Numbered from the stretch's first letter, positions 31,531 to 43,565 are shown. The stretch: DNA of 64,000 bases from Haemonchus contortus (GCA_000469685.2 LS997567.1:25548651-25612650); one strand, 5' to 3'. Notes: generated from the sequence alone by a model not told the origin. Numbers and translations are program-made.

Positions 31531-32605
31531 TCACTCTAACCCTGACCACATAGGTTTACAACTAGGGGATACCATTAAACTCTTTCAGAATTACGTTAAA
31601 AGTTAGTATCCATGGTTCCACACGCAGTAGTCCCTTCTACACAAGAGCAAATGCACTACATTAACTTCAGACCTCACAAAATTAATTCTACAGTCCCCCG
31701 GCCACACAGGTGCATACCCTGTAGAGACGTGTAAATCCCTACAACTACCCAAAGGGTGCTGTTTTTTTGAGGTTAGTGTTCATGGCCACGCGGATCCCGA
31801 ACTACACAGAGTTTCTCCGACTACATGGACTGCTGAGGTATTTGATTTGGATACATCGGAGCACCCTTCATAGTCGCACAGCCCCGTTTCACAGGAGTAC
31901 TCATCACGACCACACACAGCCCAAACCAAAACATTTGTTAATTAAGATCAAAAAAGGTTGAAGTTGTTGCTTGATTAATCCCCGTTGCCCTTGCTGAAGA
32001 ATATTGTGTATTCAGGAGTAATGCTTTGATAAATTACATTTTCAAAAGCGAGTGCTATGTATACCATGCTAATACTCCAGTCGAGCTAAACAAACTTTTC
32101 TATTACCCATCAAACACCCCTCTTGAACTGCTTGCCGTTCAGTCCGAATTTCGTGACCTAGCGAAAAAACTTCACGCTCCCCATGAGACAAAAAAATGAT
32201 GGCCACTACAGAAGTGCCCGGAAAGTGGCTCAGATGATCAAATTCTATGATGAAAATCAGAAGCTCATGTGGCTCCGTCCCTTATGATTAGAGCCCTCAA
32301 CGCACGCAAATGCGTGCGTAGCCGCCTGGTGTATATACATGGTAATTGTATACACATTCCACAAGTTAGGTTTCGCACACTTACGCGTGCGCCACTACAA
32401 GTAACGCCTCAAACACAAATGGCATTCGATTCGAGCATCGCTATCGAGCCTTCCCTTGCCCATTTTTGTCGGTGTGTGGGCTTTCTGGAGCGAAACTTTG
32501 AATTTAATATAACTGTACAGCCCATTCCGGAGAATGTTCCACCTCCTATGAGCGGCTATCCTTGCCCGAAGTCCCAGACATCCCAGACTTGACCCGAGTA
32601 CCGGA
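31531..32605. other. No recognised feature; decayed coding-like patches
   Basis: Between Helitron-like copy 4 and the AT microsatellite there is a 107-codon plus frame at 32269-32592 and some shorter frames. No family was recognised and splice sites are weak. Low confidence that any of it is genic. Confidence 0.3.
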
Positions 32606-32606
32606 C

Positions 32607-32610
<4 letters not shown>

Positions 32611-32662
<52 letters not shown>
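32611..32662. repeat. (AT)n microsatellite
   Basis: Long AT dinucleotide run directly upstream of the Tc1/mariner-type element, which used a TA in this tract as its target. Confidence 0.9.
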
Positions 32663-32670
32663 TATATATA

Positions 32671-33939
32671 CAGGGTGTCCCAAAATTATTTGCGCCAAAG
32701 TTCAGTAATTTTTAAGGTGGAAATAATCTATCAAATTCACATTACCTGCTATTAATTAGTTGCATAAGAAGGTTTCCTTGCAATATGTATGGCTACTGAT
32801 GTGGAACTCCCAATATCTACCAGATGGAGGAGGCTCTTTCAATGCCACTTGCAATCATTGACGCGCGAGAAGTGGAAGGGCGTTACGAAATTCTTTGGGA
32901 TTTTTCTAATAACCATATAGGAGGCTATTAAACGGTATAGAAAAGAAGATTGAATCAGAGGCAAACCAGGAAAGATAGAAAGGTAGAATGTTCCTGAAGA
33001 TAGGACTATTAAAATGGTCCGTATGCCAATCGGTCGGGATCCTGGGCGACCCATCAAAAGGAAGTCAACGGGCACGGCTTACAGGAGTTATCGCGATGGA
33101 AGAATGCCATGCAGAAGCTTCACTGCCATTCCTATCGTATGCTCCAATCCCGATCTCAACAGACTCTGCAGGGCCAAAAAATGCAGAAAGTCGCAGTTCC
33201 ACTTGAGTGATGACACGCAACCCTTCGTCGTTTTCTCTGACCAAAAAATTTTTTACGATAAAACCATCCCTCAACAACCAAAACGTTCGCATTCCGGAAA
33301 GAAACATCCAGCGTGTAATATCTCACAAAAAGGTTGCTATCAGAACAGTAAAATGATGTTTTTCGAGGAAATCACCGGCAAGGGTAAACCGCTCGTGGTT
33401 TTTTTCGGTGCAGGCGTGAAAATTGACCAAGACCAGTACTCGAACAGCGTACTGATGGAAGTACTGAAGCATTGGTCAGGCAACGTTTTCTGAAACATCT
33501 CGTAGTCCTTCCAGCAGGACGCTCCTCCAGCCCACAGAGCCAAGCTTGCCCGCGAGTGGTGCCGGCGACAGCTGCCCGACTTCATTGGTGACGAGGAATA
33601 GTCATCCTATTCCAGAACTTGACTCACTTGAATCCCACGAATGGTTCCTGATTAGAAGAGGACCTATCGAGTTTGCAGTCCCAATTTGGAGTCCTGGAAT
33701 GCAAAAGCTGGAGGACGGCTGGGAAGAAATGGAGAAGGATACCTGCGTGCCTTATGCGATCAAGTCGAAAGCGAACTTTGACTTCTATTCGCGCTCACGG
33801 GAGATATTTCGAAATGCGACTTTAGCATGTTGTAGCACATAGTGTTAGCTAGCGTGCATAGAAATTCCATCGTCTTTAGCAGTTGAGGACTTTCAAATAT
33901 ATTGCTATAAATCGGCGCAAATAATTTTGGGACACCCTG
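32671..33939 (+). mobile_element. Tc1/mariner-type element, 1269 bp, degraded transposase
   Basis: Perfect-looking terminal repeats CAGGGTGTCCCAAAATTATT face each other with TA on both sides. The plus-strand transposase remains cover 33014-33840. They include a helix-turn-helix-like basic region (GRPIKRKS), the first Asp region VVFSDQKIFYD near 33233, KPLVVFFGAGVKIDQDQY near 33390, a QQDAPPAHRAKLAREWC segment near 33513, and a mutated third Asp region (YSPELDSLE-like, normally SPDLNPLD) near 33610. Stops and frameshifts separate the parts. Confidence 0.85.
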
Positions 33940-33947
33940 TATTTATA

Positions 33948-35168
33948 TATACGGGCTTGAGGCGAGACCGGGATCCCGCAAGGAAAAGGCCCCGCCAAAC
34001 CCTCTGTCGAATTATTGAAGCTGCTCGAGAATACCACGAACCGCTGATACTAACATTCATCGACTACCGGGAACCATCCGACTCAATAGAACGAGAAAAA
34101 GTATGGTCGGCTCTTAACGAACAAGGTATCCATCCCCGTTACACGAATATCTTAAACGAATGCTACTCAGGATCTGTAACAGTGTTCCGGCCGTTCTCCG
34201 CGACCTAGAGGTGACTATGGAGAAAGGAGTCCGCCAAGGAGACCCTATCTCCCCAAATCTTTTCGCTGCATGCCTGGAATACACTACACGTCACTGCGCA
34301 TGGGATTCCAAAGTAATCAAAATCGACGGAAGGTATTTAAGTCACCTGAGATTCGCGGACGACATAGTTCTTATTTCAAGATATAGGATCAAACTTCTCA
34401 AATGTTGAATGAATTACATACAGCTGGTATCAAGGCCGGTGTGAACATCAACATGAAGAATACGAAATGCATGAGGAACGAACACTCAGATCGCAATCCT
34501 GTTTACCTACAAGGGGAACCTTGGAGGTTGTCCATGAATACGTGTACCTTGGCCGACTACTTAGCATGAAAAATGACCTGAAGAGCGAATTGGTGAGAAG
34601 GAAAAAAGCCGGCTGGACTGTGTATAATTCGATCAGAAACGTAATTGAAAATACCAGGGACGAATTGCGAGCAACCTTGTTTAACTCCACGGTGCTACCA
34701 GCCCTTAGCTACGCAAGCGAAACGTGGTCTCCGACGAAAAATTTGGAAAACCAGCTACGAAGGATACAAATATCCCTCGAGCGTCGAATGGTGGGGATAA
34801 CCTTGCATCAACTATGGCTCAACAGGCTGCACAACGAAGACATACGTTCGTTGTCTGAAGTTCGCGATATTATTCTGCACATCGACAAAGCAAAACACTC
34901 CTTTGCTAGACATCTGATAAGGCGCGATGACGGTCGTTGGAGTACAACAAGTGTGTGCTGGGAACCACGCGAGAAGAAACGGTTTCGTGGTCCACCTCCT
35001 CTACGATGGCAAGACTCTTGCTCACAGAAAAAATATCTGCGATTCTAATTCAATTAAGGTATCAGTCCACTGGTCGACATTGACTCAATATAGAAAATCG
35101 TGGAAAAGAAGTGGGGACCCGCGCAAGAGCAATCGCAGCTAATAAAGGGTCGCCAAGTAATCCAGGTA
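33948..35168 (+). mobile_element. RTE-like retrotransposon, 5'-truncated, partly open
   Basis: Starts abruptly in the RT finger region (GLRRDRDPARK, EAAREYHEPLILTFIDYREP) right after the 3' end of the Tc1/mariner element. It continues with MEKGVRQGDPISPNLFAACL near 34220 and RFADDIVLIS at 34350-34380. A 193-codon open frame (34467-35048) covers the thumb and C-terminal region: EYVYLGRLLSMKND, FNSTVLPALSYASETWS, FRGPPPLRWQD. A stop and a frameshift after the YADD-equivalent FADD box break the chain. It ends near 35168 in a short GTAA repeat. Better preserved than the RTE at 10-12.7 kb and a different subfamily. Confidence 0.85.
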
Positions 35169-35169
35169 A

Positions 35170-36470
35170 GTAAGTGCGGCAAAAGTTCTGGCAACGGTAA
35201 ATATGCCCGTAAAAACGGTCAAATCGATCGATACATGATACAGCTTCAACAGCATTTATCAACGGCTATGTAGATTACAAAAACAAACTAGATCTCGAAA
35301 TAGCCCCTTTTGCGCGAATACAGGCTGAAAGTCTCCTAGGAAACGCGTCGACGGCGGCACGGAGGTAGTCTTCGTCCAAATCCTCCTATGCTTTAACGAG
35401 GGTCGCACGTAAAGCATCCAAACTTCTATGCTGGGTAGAGCAGGCTATCCTCTTGAGAACTGACTACAGGAAGTAGTTCAATGGATTTAGGTCTGGACTG
35501 TTTGGGGGCCAATCCTTCGACGAGATGAAGTCTGGTAAGTGCGTTGCGCACCCGTCATGTACCACCTTGAAACTGTGTGCTGGAGCTGAGCCCTGTTGAT
35601 TAGTCCAAGTCCGGTTGATGAAATGGGATTGTGCCCAGGGGAGTAGCTCCTTCTCCAACACGCTTTTCAATTAGGTCTTGCTATCCACCTTGACCCCTTC
35701 ATCCAGGAAAATCAGGGGCATCTTGCCGTCCGATGTGATTGCCCCAAAAACCATCAACGACTTGGGGTGTCCAGATCGCTGAGCGATCCCTCCATGTTGG
35801 CTGGCTTCTGCAGGGCTCCCCGCTATTATCCTATCGTTTTGGGTGTTTAAGGATTGATCTGTTGAAAACAGACACTCGTCAGTGAGAAGGTTGTTGGTGT
35901 GCCGTGCCTGCAAAAATCGCTTTAAAAGCTTTTTACATCTTTCGAGCCTAGTTTTCTTCATACGCACAATTAGCGTGTGCGCTTTTCTAATCTTAAAAGA
36001 GCGAAGTCGAAGGTTTCTGGTGACAATCCTTCCAATAGATCGAGCAGAAATACCCACCTCAAGAGCCATTTTTCTCTCGGGCATACGAGGGTGGCGGCGG
36101 ATTTTCTCTCGAATAGTTTTCACGATTTCCTTTGTTGTTGCACTCTACGGTCTTCCACTTCTAGGCTTGCTCTCCATAGTTCCTGTCGCCTTGTACCTGT
36201 TGATGTTGTTGTACACGGTTCTCAAAGGAGTCTGGAGCTGCTTAGAGATATTTTTGCTGTGCATTCAGCCAAATGGAGGTTCAGGATGGATGCTCGTTGG
36301 CCTTTCCTTGTCACCATTGTGTAAAATGGCTTACTTGAGAAAGTCCAATTTATGAAATGTATAGAAGAAGACTTGCAGAAAATAGTGGCACAGATCCTGT
36401 CGAGATCGAGGGCATCATTTCTTATGGAAGACCCGAAACGGGCATTTGCCAGAACTTTTGCCGCACCCTG
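35170..36470 (-). mobile_element. Tc1/mariner-type element with nearly full transposase remnant
   Basis: Both ends share TGCGGCAAAAGTTCTGGCAA. The right end is complete (CAGGG before it, TA at 36471); the left end is slightly altered. The minus-strand transposase runs from about 36330 to 35285. It has an N-terminal DNA-binding part (a 150-codon open frame starting MKTIREKIRRHPRMPERKMA), the first Asp region LLTDECLFSTDQ, KSLMVFGAITSDGKMP, the second region QQGSAPAH (Asp replaced by Gly), WPPNSPDLNPLNYF for the third Asp, and a tail LDALRATLVKA, then FPRRLSACIRAKGGYFE. Loss of the middle Asp and the stops indicate it is inactive. Confidence 0.88.
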
Positions 36471-36472
36471 TA

Positions 36473-36993
36473 GTAGCGCTCAATAGTCTTCGGTGAAATG
36501 CTTTGACGCTTTTTTGTTCCTAATTTTTTTTATTTGTAGACCAAATCGCGCGAAATTTGGGTATGTTTAACTTGAGCATGTTTCACTCTACCCAACACTA
36601 TTTGGTTGCAAAACTACAATGCCCACCGATAGAGCAAGGTGTTTGTTGCGGTAGCAGATTGTGCTCAAAGTAAAGTTGTTCACGTCTGCACTTATTCGCA
36701 CCTTATGTGCGTTTTCTCATCTATTGCATTACGCATTATCGCTCGCACACTTCAGACGTGACAAAAAATAAAGAGATTCTAGAAGGACCATCGTGTGCAT
36801 TTTCAGGCGATTTTGAGTTCATGCTCTTTGGAATATCTGGAACGTGACTAGATCGTAGGTTATCAGTGGTGAATATTCACAACACAGCCTTGCTACACAT
36901 ATCAAAACTTCGCATGATTAGATTCAGTAGGAAAGGAGTTACGACTGAAAAGTATGACTGAAGAAGCATTTCACCGAAGACTTTTGAGCGCTA

Positions 36994-36996
<3 letters not shown>
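36473..36996. mobile_element. Tc1/mariner-type nonautonomous element, 524 bp (CAGTAGCGCTC family)
   Basis: Terminal repeats GTAGCGCTCAATAGTCTTCG and the complement at the right end, with TA flanks. The first two bases (CA) are missing where it abuts the Tc1/mariner element ending at 36470. The interior has no transposase. It is the uncut relative of the 125 bp element at 28611 and, in reverse, of the 534 bp element at 58819. Confidence 0.85.
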
Positions 36997-37051
<55 letters not shown>

Positions 37052-37095
37052 TATATATACATATATATATACATATATAGTATATATATATCAAT
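36997..37095. repeat. (TA)n microsatellite
   Basis: A run of TA dinucleotides, with a few C and G interruptions, begins at the TA flank of the MITE. Low-complexity Ile/Tyr frames on the minus strand here are artefacts. Confidence 0.9.
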
Positions 37096-37149
37096 GTAGT
37101 AAGTAGTGATGATGACATAATAGGTAATGTCTGATGATAATGGCTCCAT

Positions 37150-37690
37150 ATATAAACGATTCTGGAATGTTGAGGACCACTTTGTACCGAGTTGTGAATT
37201 TTTGACCTCAGCTCCGCCAACCTTGATGCAAATCCCATTTACTCTAGAAATTTGACACATTTCTTCGATGGCCTTTAAATACTAGTTTTTCATGTTGTAG
37301 AACGTTTTTGAACAGAGTGATAAATTTATGAAAAAAAAGAACGTTACATTTGAACGCAAGCCCCACCCACCGTGGGCAAAGCTTCGATACCTTTGAGTAC
37401 GCCCTGCACGCATAGAGCCTCTTACCTTCATTCTGGCCTTCCCGCTTTCGTTGTATCGAGTTGCGAACTTGTGTGGCAAGTGCCGCCCACTGCGAGAACG
37501 CTCCGCCCTCCGTCAATGAGTTTCCTTCAGTTCACTTGTTGGCCCTACTTCACCTTCGCTCAATTCTTCCCGGCTTGTAGGCTGTTATCAAACCTAATTG
37601 AGAAGTTTAGATCATCTCGCCGCCCACTCCTGTGCATGCTCTGCCCCCTGTGGGCGGAGCTCCGCTCAGCTCACACGTACTCGGGAGACG
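37150..37690 (+). mobile_element. Helitron-like nonautonomous repeat, copy 5 (truncated)
   Basis: Contains one ~127 bp unit (TTTGACCTCAGCTCCGCC, 'agaacgtttttgaacagagtg') and the family right-hand blocks (GTGCCGCCCACTGCGAGAAC, GCTCTGCCCCCTGTGGGCGG). Neither typical terminus is present. Confidence 0.55.
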
Positions 37691-38160
37691 GGCGTTAGGA
37701 ACGATTTTGGGTAATCGATTTGCCGCACGCGGTTGTCGCGAACCACTCATTCGCCGTTATTACAGCTCTAGCGTTCTTCGTACAGCTCAATCGATATGCA
37801 CTCATTATTTTATGCATAATTCTACTATTAATATTTCTACTGCTGCATCCTGCTACATTCCTTCGCGCGCGACGCCCCTTTCACCGCGACGCGACCATTT
37901 CGTTCCTAACGCACCACACCCCACGTACTCTGCTGGTTTTGTCCTATCGTATTGTTCTCCTTACTGAAATCAGTAGTTTCTCTTTTTGGCAGAGCGCTTC
38001 TTCGGAAATTCTGTGAGCTTTTGAAATTTCATAGAGGTTTTTTGCAGAGTGGATAGGGCTGCTTCCGGAACGGTTTTAATTCACGAGTTCGGGCATCGTT
38101 GAACTACGAAGTAGGCAGCCACAAACACTAACGTTGCACGAGAAAAAGGCACCGCATTAA
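37691..38160. other. Open frames of uncertain meaning
   Basis: Two overlapping plus-strand frames (37632-37967 and 37720-38016) cover this stretch. One has a hydrophobic run (LIILCIILLLIFLLL) that could be a membrane segment. Neither has a recognised domain or trustworthy splice sites. The 3' part may already be decayed mariner sequence. Confidence 0.25.
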
Positions 38161-38164
38161 GGCA

Positions 38165-38445
38165 AACGGTTTGCCTCTGGTTTTAGATATTAGAAATGAA
38201 GACGAGTCACTGAAAGACAAAGAGCGAGTTGATCGACCGTCATTATTCGATCACGATGCTTTGCCAAGAGCAATCGAAGACGATCGACATCAACGACACT
38301 GCCAAGAAGATGTGCGTTTCCCATACAGTCGTCGCTGACCACCCCAAGCAGATCGAAATGGTGAAGAAACTTGAAAAGTGGGCGCCGTACCTAGAATTGT
38401 TTACAAAATTATGTTTGGGGAGGGACTCTTCGCCGTAGAGCAATG
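38165..38445 (+). pseudogene. mariner transposase fragment
   Basis: The plus strand reads KDKERVDRPSLFDHDALPRA, then in shifted frames DINDTAKKMCVSHTVVADH, EMVKKLEKWAP. This aligns with the linker and second helix-turn-helix of the mariner at 29261-30537 (AKKMGVSHTVVADHLELLEM). Only this piece remains; no terminal repeats are visible. Confidence 0.7.
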
Positions 38446-38938
38446 TGAGAGTTACTGATGTTCTTGCAAATACCCATGCCAGCTCTTGTGACTAATGACG
38501 TGTAATGATGCCGGTTTGCGACCGCGAGAGCTGTTGCAGGCGGATGTAAAAAATATGCAATGGTGCCCACTGCAATAACGGTAATCATGCCAGTCCGGAA
38601 TTTCCGAAACGCGAGGAGTCGCGTTGCATAGCAAAAAATTGGTATTTTGGAAGCCATCGGAAGCTGTTACATGCACCCAAATGTAGAAGAACAGATATCT
38701 GTGCAGAAGATTGGTCCTGCGCAAAATGCAACGACGGTCGCGGTCTGAAAGCCATTCTCTGCAGTTCTTCCAGTACCATGTTTCGTGTCGAAGGGTTCGC
38801 TTCCAAACGTTTCCGTGACTGAAGGGTAAGCGTGCGCGACGACGGCGTGGCGAGGAGTGGAAATCGCACACTTCTGCCACGCAGATTGGCGGCGAGCAAA
38901 AAAAGAGTCATGGACACCGATTTGTGAAAAGACGATGA
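38446..38938. other. Unclassified; overlapping minus-strand frames
   Basis: Two minus-strand frames of 142 and 110 codons overlap (38452-38917). They are rich in Arg, Leu and Phe with no recognised motif. Because both frames are long at once, GC-biased repeat sequence is as likely as a gene. Confidence 0.25.
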
Positions 38939-38948
38939 GGTGTCATCA

Positions 38949-39207
38949 GGGGACGTGCGATTCGTGCGATTCTGGGCGCTCGCGGCAAATTGCGCGGCGA
39001 AATTCGCGATGATTCAAACAACTATGGCGTCTATCATTGGGGCACAAACTTGAAGTTGAGTACTTTAGTAGGTCCGGACAATCCTACTAACCTAGTTTAC
39101 CTCGAATGTGGGCCCCAATGATAAACGCTGTGGTCGCCCAAATCGCACCGAATTTTGCTGCGCAATTTGCCGCGCGCACCCAGAATCGCACGAATCGCAA
39201 CACACCC
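38949..39207. mobile_element. Foldback MITE with a perfect 10-bp target duplication
   Basis: Inverted arms of roughly 110 bp face each other. Both contain GCGATTCGTGCGATTCTGGG, GCGGCAAATTGCGC and TCTATCATTGGGGC-type sequence. GGTGTCATCA is present immediately left (38939-38948) and right (39208-39217). A 9-11 bp duplication with long palindromic arms is typical of Mutator-like elements, so MULE-derived is the best guess. No protein is encoded. Confidence 0.8.
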
Positions 39208-39229
39208 GGTGTCATCATATTAGCTCATT

Positions 39230-40140
39230 ACCGCCGAATGTGACTTTAATGAGCACGTCGGCATAAATGCCGTCCAGAAATACCCTGTGTTCACGTCCTG
39301 AATGTTTTAGCCTTATCTCCTAAAAGTCATAGAGGTTACAGGCTGAGAGGTTCACACAATGATTCGTCGTCCAAATCAGTATCGCGATGCTTCATTATTG
39401 GACCAGCATTGGTGTTGCCATGTTTTGTCATACGAGTGACCGTAGGATTCTGGATTGCGTACATGCCGATCTGTGAGTCTCGACCAAGCCACAGTTGTTC
39501 AGCGATTTGACGAATGCTCGAATCCTGCCGAATTTGAGCCTGCTTACTATCGAGCAGAAGTGAACATCATTATATTCTGCGATATTGCGCAGACAACCCA
39601 CCTAATCTACATACTGATTTTTTGAGAAGGTCACTTTTTCTGATGAGGCCTTTCACCGTGGCATGACTTAAGACATGGTCAAAATTCAAAAGATCTGAAT
39701 AGTGACCAAACTCTGGTGAAACCCTTAAATTTGTTCCATTCCACTCGAAAGTCAGTAAACAAGGCTTCATGAGCGCGTCGCTTTGGTGACTTGGTCAACG
39801 AGGCACTTTGTCATTGTGTATTCAGTTTGGCGCCTACTTTGGTGTTATGAACTGTAGTCTCCGCACTGTAGCCATATATAATACATTGCGACTAATCATG
39901 ATACAGCCACCTATGAAAATCACCAGAACTCTCGTTTCAGAGTAGTTCAGGGAGAGGCTTAATATTGAAAGAGTGCTCCGTCCGGAACGTAACTTGTAGA
40001 TCAACAGGAAGTTCCATCTCGGAACCATGTACAATTTTCCCTTCCATCCTTTTCCCAGAAAAGGTCACTTCGCCTATGTTTCAAAATGATACAGCTACCT
40101 CACAGTTCCCCGTTGCGTTCCATTTCCATCTTACACGATA
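39230..40140. other. No recognised feature
   Basis: AT-rich sequence with short frames only, for example a 66-codon minus frame at 39570-39770. It may include the 5' part of the Tc3-like element that follows. Confidence 0.3.
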
Positions 40141-40144
40141 ACTT

Positions 40145-41175
40145 CATTTGCGCAATGTCCTCCAATCTCAGGTACTGGGTGGATGAAAATTGCCATCCTA
40201 TTTCGAGAAGCTCGACAAATTTTCGCAAAAAAAGAAACGGGACAGTCAAGTTATAGAATCGCTCGAGATTTGGGCCGCCAATAGTCGACAACTTTGTCAG
40301 GAATCCATCAGAGTGTGGAACAAAAAGGAGTACGAGACGTCGTTCGTTATTTTGGGGAAGAGACAAGCGATAATTTTAGAGACAAGCGTAGAGCACGACT
40401 AAGTCGTGTGCGGAAATCAAGCCCTCCTGGAGCTCCATGTCTTGAAGTCCGTCCATGAGGATTACTATTTGGAACGTGACAAGTAAATTTGAGTTTAATG
40501 TAGGGCACCCAAAATGAGGAAGGCACCCTTTATGACTGAAAAGCATCGCGATAACTGGATTTGCCATGAACCTCATCCGAACCGGTGTAGGTGCCTTTTC
40601 CCTGTTGTTTCGTTCTCCAGGTTGTTCTTTTCAGTTTAAGAAAATTTAATTGTGACAGACCAGATAGCGACCGGTTCTTCTAGCACATCATAGAAAGGAT
40701 AAGCTTCAATTTTCCAGGCGAAGTTTCAAGGAGGAGTTGGGAGTGGTTTCAAGAAGTGATGTGGATGGCTATCCCTTCCCATGAACCTTTTCATTTGTTT
40801 TGTTCTAAAGAAGCTCAACTGTTCAGGTAATCAAGTCGTAAAGCGCCATGCTCCTCATCTCATGTAGCGTCAGAATTGGCAGCACTCCCTCGTACTCACG
40901 CAAGATAATCCCCCGATTCACGTCAGTCGAAGCACTTGGGCCGGATTAGTCGGACAAAATAGACCTATTGAACTGGCCGGCTAACAGCCCTGACTTGAGT
41001 TCTATGGAAAACGTTAGGGTATTCATGGTAAGGAAATGGTATGGAAGACTTATGTATGGAACAAGCAACTTGGGGGCATCGGCGAGCTGGAGGAAGCAAT
41101 AGAACCAGGAACTCATTGACAGCCTTTACTTAAGATTAGACAATGTATTATTGAGGCAAAGTCTTTACTTTAAGT
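40145..41175 (+). pseudogene. Tc3/Tc1-like transposase remnant
   Basis: Plus-strand pieces in several frames follow a Tc-type transposase. The DNA-binding part reads SSYRIARDLGRQ, then NFVRNPSECGTK (40230-40325). The third catalytic region reads LNWPANSPDLSSMENVRVFM (40972-41030), close to the usual PARSPDLNPIENLW. A tail runs to about 41160. The second-Asp region is not identifiable and terminal repeats were not found. Dead. Confidence 0.65.
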
Positions 41176-41299
41176 TAGAAAATCGTATCATCAAGGTAAT
41201 ACCAAGGAATAGGTAATAGATTATACATCCCGCGACTTCCTCTCTATGTTATGATTTAGCTGCTGAATAAACCGATTGGGCTAGTGGCCGTATCATCAT

Positions 41300-42560
41300 A
41301 CTATATATAAACGCGCTTGCGTTTGTCTGTCTGCTTGCACGAAAACTCGTTATTACCTGAAGAAGCACCTGCGAAAGTCAGGTCAAGTGTGGGATGGGTT
41401 GGGCATAGGGCAAAACCAAAAAAGCTCATGTGAGCTCAGAGGAGCTCTGCTTACGGGAAGTGGAACGTGCGCAAGAGCGGATGGTATCATGGGAGAAACT
41501 TCTTAATGATCGTGACAGCCCAGACGCAGGGAAAACATGATCAAAAGCGGGCAATGGGTCAACAAGTGAAATGAAGGAAACTCATCGGGGGTGGGCGGAG
41601 CATTTCGCAGTGGGCAGTGCTTACCACATAAGTTCTTAGCTCGATTCGACGAAAGTGTAGAGGCCAAAAAAAATAAAAGGATTGAGCATGACCTTATACG
41701 TGCTGGGCTACGTAAACATGTCGAAGCTCCGCTCATAATGGGCAAGGCGTGCATTCAAATGTAAAGCTTTTTTCTCGAGAATTTATGACTCTTCAAAAAC
41801 GTTCTACAACGTGGAAAAAAATGGTCAGAGGCTATAGAAGAAATGTGTAAAATTTAAAATCCCCTAAGTGGGCGAGGTTTGCACCCTGCTGGACCAGCAT
41901 CAACGATTCATAGCTCTCCTCTTTCCACAATATTATTGGACAGAGCTATGAATCTCTGATCAGGAAAAACGCGGGAAGAGTGGTTGAAGAACAGAAGGAA
42001 TCTGGCCAAGTGCCTGGAATGAGCAGCGTTTTCCCCAAAAGTCAAAAATACATAACTTCGCTCAGAGACGTTGTAGAAAGCGGGCAAAAACATGGTGAAA
42101 GGTAATAGGAGAAATGTGTTAAAGTTTGGACGAGCTTTGCACTAAGGAAGCGAGGCCGAGAACAAAAATCCATCAATCTGTTCAGACGTTTCAGAACGCG
42201 GGGAGAAGTGGTCAGAGGGTAAAGGAATGTGGTCAAGTTCCTGACTTGAGCCGAGTTCGCACAGGGGTGAGCGGAGCATAACTCCGTTTGAAAACGATCT
42301 AGAATGTGGAGAAAATGGGTAGGGGCAGCCAAAGAAGGGTGGTCAAAGTTGTAGTGGGGGGTCTCCATTGAAATAGACAGGGACAAACATTGAAATAATT
42401 CTGCTCAAACGAAGTATATAGAGCTTGTGCTCCTCTTAGAGCTGTCTCAGCGTTCAAATTGGAAAAAACTATAACATTCTGGTACATCAAATATTCCGCT
42501 GAATAACTCCATTGCAATGTGTGGTCGTGGATGTACAATACACGCATTAGTGTGCATAGC
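41300..42560 (-). mobile_element. Helitron-like nonautonomous repeat, copy 6 (full length, reverse)
   Basis: Both family ends are present in reverse: ACTATATATAAACGCGCTTG with TTTGTCTGTCTG at left, and CACGCATTAGTGTGCATAGC at right (5' end of the family). Between them are GAAGAAGCACCTGCGAAAG, CATTTCGCAGTGGGCAGTGC and about six diverged 'agaacg-gggaaaa / ggtcaa-g / gcgg' units. At 1.26 kb it is the longest copy. Confidence 0.65.
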
Positions 42561-43250
42561 CCGACTGGTTTTATAATGAAGTCGACCTTTTTTGGCGGAA
42601 TGAAGGGAAAGATTGTCAGTGTTGTGTTATTGATTGAAACTTGCTATTGATGTGCGAGCTAAGGCCTGAGTAAGGCACGTTCTCCATACTGAGACTTTTT
42701 CTCAAGTGCCGAATGTTAGCTACAATGGAATTCATAGGCAGCGATCTCATTATTTAACAGACTATAGACTAATAAAAGATATTTTAACACTGCATCTCAA
42801 AATGTTTCAGAGACTATCGAAGCAAAGGTCTGCATTTGCTAAGTTCAGATGGATTGTTGCATAGAAGTAAGCTAAAAATCAGAAGTAATTAGAGCTGACT
42901 GAGGTGGTCACATAAAGAACGACTTGCTTGCTAAGAGTAGGACAAGCATATCATCATATAAAATCATCGGTAGTTTACCTTGTTTATGAACCATTCCACC
43001 ATGCATTATTCGAGCCACGAAGCATCTCCCATCTTCCGTAATCTGTAAATCTAGAAATGATATATACAGCAATCAAAACCTCATGAGAAGCAAGTAGCGA
43101 TGTTTGGGACCAACACAGCCGTCCTCCACAGCTCCTTTTGTTTACTTATCAATATTCGCCAGATATGCAAAGGATTTATATACAGGCATCACATTTAACA
43201 CATAACTATGGGCCGAGGCAGCAAAACAGGACACCAAAGCAACGCCTGCA
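42561..43250. other. No recognised feature
   Basis: AT-rich DNA without long frames or repeat boundaries that I can see. Confidence 0.35.
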
Positions 43251-43254
43251 CTCA

Positions 43255-43565
43255 AGAGGGAAGGATACCTGGGCGCAGTGGCCATTCAATATGAGATGTA
43301 TACCCAGTAGGTGGTTTGAGCGCCGATCTCATGCGTCCCAAATCTGCTGAGCGACTCTGAGAACAATATTACGGGGCGAATGCCTCCCTGTGCTATACCA
43401 TTTAACCCAGCGGACCACCGAACCGAGCAAAGTCGTAACTGTGCAATGGTCCTTGAATCGATTCCCTGATGCATGCGCCCGTTTTGCTTTTCCATAACAC
43501 GCACTACAAACGCTTGCGAAACGTTTTTGGACTCAGTGTTGGGTATCTACGGAGCTCCCTGACAA
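43255..43565 (+). repeat. tRNA-derived SINE-like repeat, copy E
   Basis: Family order is kept: AGGGAAGGATACCTGGGCGC start, GAGCGCCGATCTCATGC core, GAGCGACTCTGAGAACAATA, then a tRNA-like part with a weakened B box (CTTGAATCGATTCC) and the end block GCTTGCGAAACGTTTTTGGA, ATCTACGGAGCTCCC. Confidence 0.6.

Noticed and set aside
35882..36355. Two long plus-strand frames
   Set aside because: They are antisense to the Tc1/mariner transposase, which is the recognisable product on the minus strand.
36939..37260. Ile/Tyr-rich minus-strand frames
   Set aside because: Translation of a TA microsatellite.
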